From Longimicrobiales bacterium (GTDB lineage: Bacteria; Gemmatimonadota; Gemmatimonadetes; Longimicrobiales; Gaopeijiaceae), in NCBI GenBank assembly GCA_028280205.1, contig JANQME010000003.1:1-6111 (forward strand): a stretch of 6,111 bases of DNA, given 5' to 3'. The notes beneath the pieces are model-generated. The model worked only from the letters and a program-made list of their open reading frames with translations. It did no database searches and had not been told where the DNA came from. Of the stretch, positions 1-5,127 are shown in pieces; position 1 is the stretch's first letter, and the number at the start of each line of letters is the position of its first letter. The translations under genes and the position numbers were made by a program.

Positions 1-1082
1 AGGAGATCGGCTTCCGCCTGCTCGAGCCCGCGCCCGGCGTGGGTGAGCCCGGCGAGACGGTCTTCGTCTCCCCCGACTCGATTCGCGGCCTGAACGGGCC
101 CTGGGGCGGCAACTTCGTCCGCATCGTCACGGACTACTACCTCAACGGTCAGGAGCTCTACGACGCCGAGTCGGACGAGTACTTCTACGTGACCGCCGAC
201 CCGAACGAGGAAGGCGCGATCGAGGACGTCGACGGCGAGTGGCGCTACTTCGGTGAAGAGCCCTACGACAAGCTGCGCTGGACCTACGCGCCGCCGGTGC
301 TCTACGCCGAGGGCCACAAGCTCCACAAGAACTGGTTCTACGAGTTCCTGCGCGCGCCGGTGCCGCTGCGGCAGCAGATGCGCGTGAAGATGCCGAGCTT
401 CCACTACGACGAAGGTGAGGCGGGCGCCGTCGCGGCGGCCTTCGCGCACCGCGCGGTGCAGGCCTGGCCCTCGCTCTTCGCGCGCGAGCTGCGGCTCGCC
501 GAGGGCAAGTCCCTCGAGGAGATGGCCGAAGCCGCCGGCATGCCCGCCGCCGTGATCGCGGGCATCGAGCAGGGCGACCAGGTGGCCACGGCGGCCAACC
601 TGCCCGACCTCCTGGCCTACGCCGAGTCGGTGAACTTCGTCCACAGCCCGCCGGTCGATCCGGCCTTCGAGGCGATCGCCCGGCGCCAGCCGGAGCACCT
701 GGCCGGGGCCTATCAGACCGTGCCGGGTACGGACCAGAACCGCATCAGCCTGGGGCACACGCTGGCCGCCGAGGGCCCGCAGTGCTTCCAGTGCCACTTC
801 TACAAGGGAGAGGCCCCGGCCGGCGGGTCGGTCGATCCGATCGCCTGGGCGCCGGACCTCTTCCTGACGCGTGAACGCCTGCGCCCGGACTGGACCTGGG
901 AGTGGCTGTGGAACCCCGGTCGCAAGTACCCCGGCACCGCCATGCCGGCCAACTTCGACCCGGACAAGGCCCAGTACCTCGAGATCTATCCGGACTCGAC
1001 CAGCGCGGACCAGGTCAACGCGGTCCTCGATTGGCTCTACAACTCCGACCGAGAGGCCGTGAACGGACTCGCAGCCCAGTAG
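1..1082 (+). CDS. c-type cytochrome, at least one haem site seen, 5' end missing
   Basis: The frame is open to the left edge (first full codon at 3), so the N-terminus lies outside; the GTG at 39 is internal, not a convincing start. Counting residues from that GTG, a haem-c site C-F-Q-C-H is at 249-253 (bases 783-797), followed by W-rich helices (WTWEWLWNPG) and a likely distal methionine ligand in GTAMPANF (M302). This is the standard class I cytochrome c order. An earlier segment at about 87-140 (EGHKLHKNWFYEFLRAP, then KMPSF with M118) looks like the distal half of another cytochrome c domain whose CxxCH would lie upstream of the window. Such tandem domains act as periplasmic or membrane-attached electron carriers in respiratory chains. 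Between the two domains, residues 150-196 resemble an XRE helix-turn-helix. The copper-protein gene follows after 47 bases, probably in the same operon. Cytochrome assignment is secure; the partner complex is unknown. Confidence 0.88.
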   Translation, partial: EIGFRLLEPAPGVGEPGETVFVSPDSIRGLNGPWGGNFVRIVTDYYLNGQELYDAESDEYFYVTADPNEEGAIEDVDGEWRYFGEEPYDKLRWTYAPPVLYAEGHKLHKNWFYEFLRAPVPLRQQMRVKMPSFHYDEGEAGAVAAAFAHRAVQAWPSLFARELRLAEGKSLEEMAEAAGMPAAVIAGIEQGDQVATAANLPDLLAYAESVNFVHSPPVDPAFEAIARRQPEHLAGAYQTVPGTDQNRISLGHTLAAEGPQCFQCHFYKGEAPAGGSVDPIAWAPDLFLTRERLRPDWTWEWLWNPGRKYPGTAMPANFDPDKAQYLEIYPDSTSADQVNAVLDWLYNSDREAVNGLAAQ

Positions 1083-1116
1083 CGAGCTCCGTAGAGGAAA
1101 CCAAGACCCCCCAACC

Positions 1117-1121
1117 GGGAG
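1117..1121 (+). promoter_or_regulatory. ribosome binding site of the copper-protein gene
   Basis: GGGAG lies 8 bases before the ATG at 1130. It decides the start: the same frame is open back to an ATG at 902, but that stretch is the out-of-frame shadow of the cytochrome gene, and a signal peptide begins exactly at 1130. Confidence 0.7.
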
Positions 1122-1129
1122 CTAACCAG

Positions 1130-1867
1130 ATGAAACTTCTACTGCCCATCGCCTTCGTGATCGCTGGCTCCGTCAGCGCCTCCGATTCCGTCGCCGGAAC
1201 CATCAAGGGCAAGGTGTCCTTCGAGGGTGAGGCCGAGCCCCTGCCGGCCCTCAAGATCGACGAGGCCGCCGCCAAGGGCTGCGTGGCCTCCGGCTCGGTC
1301 GACACCACCGACCGCTCCGTGCGCATCGACAAGAACGGCGGCGTCGCCGACGTGGTCGTGACCGTCTCCGTGAAGGGGATGGAGCTCGAGGTTCCCTCCG
1401 AGCCGATCGTGCTCGACCAGAAGGGCTGCCGCTTCTCGAGCTCGGTCGTGGTCGTGCCCGAGGGCGCGACGGTGCGCTACGCCAACTCGGACGGCCTGAA
1501 CCACAACGTCCACACCTACGCGGTGAAGAACAAGGCCGTCAACAGCAACATTCCGGGCGGCTCCTTCGAAGAGCAGGAGCTCGGCAAGGCCGAGGACTTC
1601 GACGTCAAGTGCGACATCCACCCCTGGATGCAGACCAAGATCTTCGTCACCGACGATCCGGTCTACGGCGTCTCCGCCGCGGACGGGACCTTCACCCTGA
1701 CGGGCGTTCCGGCCGGCACCTACAAGGTGAACTACTGGCACGCGAAGCTCGGCAAGGGCAAGTCCGAAGAGGTCACCGTGACCGCCGGCGCCGAGGCCGC
1801 CCTCGAGATCAAGCTCGGCGGTGACGACGGCAAGAAGAAGAAGGGCCGCGGCCGTCGCGGTCGCTGA
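1130..1867 (+). CDS. secreted plastocyanin-like (type 1 copper) protein with C-terminal beta-sandwich
   Basis: A 245-residue protein. Residues 1-18 (MKLLLPIAFVIAGSVSAS) form a signal peptide, so it acts outside the cytoplasm. The central part, about 95-175, is a cupredoxin domain: the first histidine ligand is in NHNVH (H125), and the ligand loop is C161-D-I-H164-P-W-M167, giving the His/Cys/His/Met set of a type 1 copper centre. C51 and C100 could form a disulfide in the N-terminal extension. Residues about 177-228 (DGTFTLTGVPAGTYKVNYWH) match the carboxypeptidase-regulatory-like beta-sandwich often fused behind such domains, as in proteins annotated methylamine-utilisation-like or plastocyanin-like. 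The protein ends in a strongly basic tail (KKKKGRGRRGR, 235-245). Its place directly behind a cytochrome c gene suggests an electron carrier handing electrons to or from that chain; this is inference. A structural or copper-storage role is less likely because all ligands are intact. Confidence 0.87.
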   Translation: MKLLLPIAFVIAGSVSASDSVAGTIKGKVSFEGEAEPLPALKIDEAAAKGCVASGSVDTTDRSVRIDKNGGVADVVVTVSVKGMELEVPSEPIVLDQKGCRFSSSVVVVPEGATVRYANSDGLNHNVHTYAVKNKAVNSNIPGGSFEEQELGKAEDFDVKCDIHPWMQTKIFVTDDPVYGVSAADGTFTLTGVPAGTYKVNYWHAKLGKGKSEEVTVTAGAEAALEIKLGGDDGKKKKGRGRRGR

Positions 1868-1890
1868 GCCGCTCCTTCGACGATCACGGG

Positions 1891-1930
1891 AGCCGGGCGA
1901 TCCTCAGGGTCGTCCGGCTCTCTTCGTTTC
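1891..1930 (+). terminator. hairpin terminator between convergent genes
   Basis: Bases 1891-1903 pair with 1907-1919 in a 13-base-pair stem (AGCCGG...CCGGCT, two G-T wobbles) around a TCA loop. It is followed on the plus strand by a T-rich stretch (CTCTTCGTTTC). It starts 23 bases after the stop of the copper-protein gene, and the minus-strand stop at 1929 sits on its other side. The minus-strand reading has the same stem but no T tract, so it should work mainly for the plus-strand operon and only weakly for the convergent gene. Confidence 0.6.
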
Positions 1931-2225
1931 AGGCGCTCTCGCCGGTCCAGCGCACGAGCCAAGGCGCCGGCTCCCAGGAGTGGAGCACGCGCGCGACACG
2001 AGCGACGAGCCTGGCGTCGCCGGCGGTGAAGCGCACGATCGGGGGCAGCTTCGAGCGCCGCGCCGCCTGCCGCTCGAAGCTGCGTTCGACGAGCTGCAGG
2101 ATGCGCTGCCGGATGTCCGGCGAGGTCTTCGTCGCGCGCCGGACCAACGGCAGGAACCGCTGAGCGAAGTGGTCCGAGACGCCGTGCTCGTGGCGCATGC
2201 GCGCCAGGATCTGTTCGGGGTTCAT
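1929..2225 (-). CDS. arginine-rich 98-residue protein of unknown function
   Basis: Begins MNPEQILARM; the start is supported by GGAGA at 2234-2238, 8 bases upstream. The frame stays open further back, but that part is low-complexity arginine-rich sequence that would run into the HDOD gene, so the short version is chosen. There is no signal peptide, membrane segment or cysteine, so it should be cytoplasmic. Sixteen of 98 residues are arginine. Residues 1-57 look like two or three amphipathic helices (ILQLVERSFERQAARR), followed by a short LPPIVRF segment, another helix (DARLVARVARVLHSW) and a tryptophan-rich end (W84, W89, W93). I do not recognise a family. It lies 131 bases downstream of the HDOD gene on the same strand, so it may be co-transcribed, although the gap is long enough for its own promoter. 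Nucleic-acid or partner binding is possible from the charge, but nothing proves it. Confidence 0.66.
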   Translation of the reverse strand: MNPEQILARMRHEHGVSDHFAQRFLPLVRRATKTSPDIRQRILQLVERSFERQAARRSKLPPIVRFTAGDARLVARVARVLHSWEPAPWLVRWTGESA

Positions 2226-2356
2226 GGGGACGTTCTCCAATACGAACCCTACCTCGATGGGGCCGAGGCGCCCGTTCGACCGGGCGCTTTCCGGCTCGAA
2301 TCGCGCTTTGGAGGCCGTACGCGGCGTTTTCCGCGGGGGCCGGTTTCGGGGCCTTC
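2226..2356 (-). other. intergenic stretch with hairpins between HDOD gene and small gene
   Basis: Contains a perfect 7-base-pair inverted repeat GCGCCCG/CGGGCGC (2268-2274 and 2281-2287, six-base loop) and a weaker 5-base-pair one (CGCGG/CCGCG, 2320-2335). Neither is followed by a T tract in the minus-strand reading direction, so neither is a clear terminator of the HDOD gene. The first lies in what would be the leader of the 98-residue gene, about 43-62 bases before its ATG, and could influence processing or translation. No convincing promoter hexamers were seen. Confidence 0.3.
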
Positions 2357-3199
2357 CTAGACCTCGATCTCGTGCATCGTCTCGGCGGCGGAATTCACTT
2401 CGCTCTCGAAGCGCGCCTCCGGGATGCCGAGAGCGGAAGAGAGTTCCGGCGTCAGGCGGCCGATCGCGCGCTCGACGTCGCCCTCGAGCAGGTCGCGCGA
2501 CACCTCGTTCGCGAGCGCGACGAGCCCGACGCACGGATCGGCTTCGATCTCGTCGTCGGGTCCGTGGTGGTACTGGATCGCGCTGACGACGCCCTCGGGG
2601 AGGCCCCAGCGGTGAGCGACGCGCGCGCCGATCTCGGCATGGGTGAAGCCGAGGATCTTCTGCTCCGCTTCGTGCACCGTGACCTTGCGCATGCGCACGC
2701 AGTGCATCACGAGCGGGTAGCGCTCGGGCATGTTCTCCATCAGCACGACCTGGCCGAGGTCGTGCAGGAGTCCGCAGGTGTAGAACTCATCGGCGGAGAG
2801 CTCGAGCCCGGCGCCGGAGATCGTGCGCAGCGACTGGGCGACCTGACCGCACAGGATCGAGTGGCGCCACAGGGTCTGGAGCCGGAAGCCGGCTTCCTCG
2901 TGCACGTGGTCGAAGCGCTCGATCACGCCGGCTTGCATCACGATGTTGCGCAGGACGCGCGTGCCGAGCACGGCGCTCGCGTGTTCGAGCGAGATGATGC
3001 GCTCACGCAGCCCGTAGTGCGCGCTGTTCACGATGCGCAGCACCTTGGTGGCCATCGGTGCGTCCTGGGCGATCAGTCGACCGATCTCTCCGATCCCGGC
3101 GTTCTCGTCCTGAAGGAGTGCGTTGACCTTCTGGACGATGATCGGGATGGAGGGAATGGTGACCTTTCCCTCGATGATGCGGTCGGTCAGTGTGGACAT
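2357..3199 (-). CDS. HDOD-domain signal-transduction protein
   Basis: A 280-residue protein starting MSTLTDRIIE. The open frame continues far upstream (to 4684), but that part is the antisense shadow of the propeller gene, while the HDOD fold begins at about residue 6. Family hallmarks in order: IPSIPIIVQKVNALL (15-29), the D-x-P-M-x-x-K-V-L-R-I-V-N-S helix (46-59), LWRHS with H113, GLLHDLGQ with H146-D147 (143-150), FTHAEIGA with H187, HRWGLP (196-201) and the final YHH (210-212). Length is typical of a stand-alone HDOD protein with no receiver or GGDEF domain attached. HDOD proteins are related to HD phosphohydrolases; most known ones act as signalling or scaffold proteins in motility, stress or cell-cycle control rather than as enzymes. 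Several histidines expected for metal binding are present here, so catalysis cannot be excluded from sequence. Only a weak GGA lies before the ATG. The family call is secure; its signal and target are unknown. Confidence 0.9.
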   Translation of the reverse strand: MSTLTDRIIEGKVTIPSIPIIVQKVNALLQDENAGIGEIGRLIAQDAPMATKVLRIVNSAHYGLRERIISLEHASAVLGTRVLRNIVMQAGVIERFDHVHEEAGFRLQTLWRHSILCGQVAQSLRTISGAGLELSADEFYTCGLLHDLGQVVLMENMPERYPLVMHCVRMRKVTVHEAEQKILGFTHAEIGARVAHRWGLPEGVVSAIQYHHGPDDEIEADPCVGLVALANEVSRDLLEGDVERAIGRLTPELSSALGIPEARFESEVNSAAETMHEIEV

Positions 3200-3331
3200 G
3201 GAGAGTCCGGGGGAACTCGTCCTTATCGACCGCAGACCGGGCTCGTCCTTGAGGAAGGCCAGCCGAAGGAGGGCGCTGGAAAATAATGACGGCGGGGCGC
3301 AACCCCCGCCGGTTCGGAGCGTCGGGTCGGC
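3200..3331. promoter_or_regulatory. divergent intergenic region, promoters expected for both sides
   Basis: This 132-base gap separates the HDOD gene (minus) from the propeller gene (plus), so promoters for both must lie here or inside the neighbours. An A/T-rich patch at 3280-3287 holds AATAAT (3282-3287), five of six matches to a -10 box on the plus strand, but no -35 box sits at a proper distance. On the minus strand GATAAG around 3224-3229 is a weak -10 candidate for the HDOD gene. GGAG at 3316-3319, 12 bases before the ATG at 3332, is a weak ribosome binding site for the propeller gene. Confidence 0.35.
3278..3310 (-). terminator. GC hairpin with T-rich side on the minus strand
   Basis: GGCGGGG (3291-3297) and CCCCGCC (3304-3310) form a perfect 7-base-pair stem with a six-base loop. 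Read on the minus strand it is followed by GTCATTATTTTCC, which resembles an intrinsic terminator for transcription coming antisense through the propeller gene towards the HDOD gene. Read on the plus strand it would be a leader hairpin of the propeller gene just after the AATAAT box. The T tract is interrupted, so the terminator reading is uncertain. Confidence 0.3.
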
Positions 3332-4993
3332 ATGACGGCACTCCTGCTCCTCCTCCTGAACGTGGCGGACCCGCTCCCCGACGCCTTCTGGTGCGACACG
3401 ATCAACGACCAGATCGTGCGCTTCGCGGACCTGAACGGAGATCGTGACTACCTGGACTTCCGGGAGGCGACGGCGTTCTGGCGACAGCCCGGGGCGAGCC
3501 CGCGCGACGTCCAGGCCCGCTTCGAGGACGGGCGGACGGTGGTCTACTGGGTCGATACCGTGCTCGACGTCGTCTTCCGAGGGGTGGACGAGGACGGCGA
3601 CGGGGTCCTGGATCCGGACGAGGCCCGGCCCTTCCGGAGCGCCAAGGAGCTGGACGGATCGTCCGGCCCGGACGGGATCGAGTTGACCGACGACGGCGCC
3701 GTGTGGTGGACCTCGGACTGCTGCCAGCACGAGGGGCTCTTCCGCTTGCGCGACGAGAACGGGGACGGGGATGCCGACGACGCCGGTGAGCAGCGCGTGT
3801 TGGTGGATGGCCAGACGGTCGCGATCGGTGAGGACGACGGGGAGCCGGTGACCCTGGGCGCGGGGTCCCTGCGGCGGTTGGCTCCGGCAGGGAACGGGGT
3901 CCTGGCCTACGCTGCGGACGACGACGCTCTGTGGCGCTTCGAGGACCTCGACGACGACGGGGACGTGACGGGCTCCGGGGAGTCGGTGCTCTTCCTGAAC
4001 CCGAGCGGCAAGCGAGCGGAGCTGACGCGGAGCCCCGACTTCGCGTCCGGCTCGCTGCGGGAGCTTCGCACCAAGACGGACACCTCCGCGGGGGAGCCGA
4101 CCTTCGCGCGTCTGGCTTTCCTGACCTCGATGGTGGAGGACGGGTCGCTGGTCGTCTACCTGGGCACGGACGTGGCGGCGGCGGACTACGACTACAGCTC
4201 CAACGCCGCCGGGGAGGGGCTCAACGGGTTGATCTTCCGCGCGGAGGACCGGAACGGCGACCGCGACGCGAACGACCCCGGGGAGGTGGAGCTCTTCTAC
4301 GACGGGAGCAAGACCTCCTGGGGCCCGTACCAGGTTCAGATCGGCGGAGTGCTCGGGCTCGACGCTTGGAACGGCAGCCTGTTCGTGGCCGACATCGGCA
4401 GCAGTCGGCGGCAGATCCACGAGCTGCGGGACGTCACCGGGAACCACCGGATCGAGCCGGGCTACGAGCTGAGGGAGGGCCTCTTCGACTTGTCCCTGTG
4501 GGGGGAGAAGGAGCCCTTTCCCACCGCGCACACCTGGGTGCACGACCTGGGCGTGGTCGGACCCGGGGGGCTGGCGTCGCCGACCTTCGACATCGTCGGC
4601 GACGGCTGCAGCTTCATCCCGGAGCAGCCGCGCATCTCCGGCGAGGGGCTGGCGCACCTCGACAGCACGGCGTTCACCTGTCACCTGAGCGAGGCCGGTC
4701 CGGGGCGTCCGGCGTTCCTGTGGATGGGGACCGACTCCGAGCAGTGGCTCTGGAACGCACCGCTGCCCTATCCCCTCGACGACTGGGGTCTGCCGGGGTG
4801 CTGGCTGCGCACGAACCTCGACCGGGTCTATGCCGTCGTCACCGATGCCGAAGGGGCGGCCTCGGTCACCCCCGAGGTCCCCGACGCGCCGAAGCTGCTC
4901 GGCCTCGTCGTCCCGATGCAGTGGGTCGTCCTCGAGCCGAGCACGGGCTTCGTGGCGATCACCGCGGGCGGGATGACGGAGCTCGTCCCCTGA
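3332..4993 (+). CDS. secreted beta-propeller-like protein with six calcium-loop motifs
   Basis: A 553-residue protein. The N-terminus (MTALLLLLLNVADPLPDA) looks like a short signal peptide but lacks the usual basic residue. From 33 to 379 it carries six copies of a hydrophobic-strand plus acidic-loop unit: loops at 33-45, 86-97, 141-153, 205-217, 306-318 and a degenerate one at 367-379, following D-x-[ND]-x-D-x-D with a closing Glu. Copy two (DEDGDGVLDPDE) is a textbook EF-hand loop. Five intervals are 53, 55, 64, 101 and 61 residues, close to one propeller blade each; the 101 gap may hide a degenerate blade near 242-260. Cysteines occur at 21, 130-131 (adjacent), 426, 450 and 490, fitting disulfides in an exported protein. 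From about 485 a different C-terminal domain follows (GCWLRTNLDRVYAV, then LLGLVVPMQWVVLEP). I recall similar ends on many exported Planctomycetota proteins. No catalytic residues are recognised; an extracellular or cell-surface structural or binding role is inferred. Confidence 0.82.
   Translation: MTALLLLLLNVADPLPDAFWCDTINDQIVRFADLNGDRDYLDFREATAFWRQPGASPRDVQARFEDGRTVVYWVDTVLDVVFRGVDEDGDGVLDPDEARPFRSAKELDGSSGPDGIELTDDGAVWWTSDCCQHEGLFRLRDENGDGDADDAGEQRVLVDGQTVAIGEDDGEPVTLGAGSLRRLAPAGNGVLAYAADDDALWRFEDLDDDGDVTGSGESVLFLNPSGKRAELTRSPDFASGSLRELRTKTDTSAGEPTFARLAFLTSMVEDGSLVVYLGTDVAAADYDYSSNAAGEGLNGLIFRAEDRNGDRDANDPGEVELFYDGSKTSWGPYQVQIGGVLGLDAWNGSLFVADIGSSRRQIHELRDVTGNHRIEPGYELREGLFDLSLWGEKEPFPTAHTWVHDLGVVGPGGLASPTFDIVGDGCSFIPEQPRISGEGLAHLDSTAFTCHLSEAGPGRPAFLWMGTDSEQWLWNAPLPYPLDDWGLPGCWLRTNLDRVYAVVTDAEGAASVTPEVPDAPKLLGLVVPMQWVVLEPSTGFVAITAGGMTELVP
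3428..4468 (+). repeat. six protein-level repeats: acidic calcium loop in each presumed propeller blade
   Basis: The loops are encoded at 3428-3466, 3587-3622, 3752-3790, 3944-3982, 4247-4285 and 4430-4468. Each follows a short strand ending in an arginine- or phenylalanine-containing pattern (IVRFAD, VFRGVD, LFRLRD, LWRFED, IFRAED, IHELRD). Copies one, three and five share the fullest pattern D-x-N-G-D-x-D with Glu at position 13. The sixth has lost most acidic residues (DVTGNHRIEPGYE). The repetition is clear in the protein but diverged at DNA level. Confidence 0.75.
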
Positions 4994-5127
4994 GGCCCGC
5001 CGGTTCCGCGGTCGCGTCGGAAAAAAGAGCCGTCAAGAACGGCTTCTCGGGAACTCGATGGGGGAGGCGAAGGCCCGGACTCCCCATCCGGAGCGCATTC
5101 CCCATCCCCACGACGCACTCCTTCGTC
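4994..5127 (+). promoter_or_regulatory. intergenic region before the 199-residue gene
   Basis: Besides the hairpin at 5019-5046, it contains a purine-rich stretch GGGGGAGGCGAAGG (5059-5072) too far from the start at 5128 to act as its ribosome site, and two similar TCCCCATCC stretches near 5080 and 5100 of unknown meaning. No promoter hexamers stand out. A promoter for the downstream pair is expected here because of the 134-base gap, but I cannot point to it. Confidence 0.25.
5019..5046 (-). terminator. intrinsic terminator-like hairpin, T-run on the minus strand
   Basis: AGCCGT (5028-5033) pairs with ACGGCT (5039-5044) around the loop CAAGA, with six A residues at 5021-5026. On the minus strand this reads as stem, then C, then T6, the classical intrinsic terminator form. 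On the plus strand the stem is followed only by TCTCGG, so as terminator of the propeller gene, whose stop is at 4993, it would be weak. No minus-strand gene is seen that would need it. Confidence 0.4.

Noticed and set aside
902..1129. Upstream extension of the copper-protein frame to an ATG at 902
   Set aside because: It overlaps the haem region of the cytochrome in another frame and is arginine/proline-rich; the signal peptide and ribosome site place the start at 1130.
1139..1741. 200-residue minus-strand frame antisense to the copper protein
   Set aside because: Val/Gly/Asp/His-rich mirror composition of a coding strand; no domain, and the copper ligands on the plus strand are intact.
2268..2287. 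Perfect GC-rich inverted repeat considered as a terminator of the HDOD gene
   Set aside because: No T tract follows on the minus strand and it lies about 70 bases beyond the stop; kept only as a possible leader hairpin.
2226..2534. Longer version of the 98-residue minus-strand protein
   Set aside because: The added part is arginine-rich low-complexity sequence that overlaps the 3' end of the HDOD gene; the GGAGA site fixes the start at 2225.
2372..3286. 304-residue plus-strand frame across the HDOD gene
   Set aside because: Antisense to a gene with all HDOD motifs; its own sequence shows no recognisable motif.
3249..3287. TTGAGG and AATAAT as a sigma-70 promoter of the propeller gene
   Set aside because: The spacer would be 27 bases, far from the usual 16-18, so the two boxes cannot belong together.
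3200..4684. Very long minus-strand frame that extends the HDOD protein upstream to about 775 residues
   Set aside because: It is antisense to the propeller gene, whose repeated calcium loops prove the plus strand is coding; the extension has the low-complexity Val/Arg/Pro/Gly composition of a GC-rich shadow and the HDOD fold starts only at 3199.
3931..5127. Upstream extension of the 199-residue protein inside the propeller gene
   Set aside because: Arginine-rich shadow of the propeller gene; a signal peptide starts exactly at 5128.
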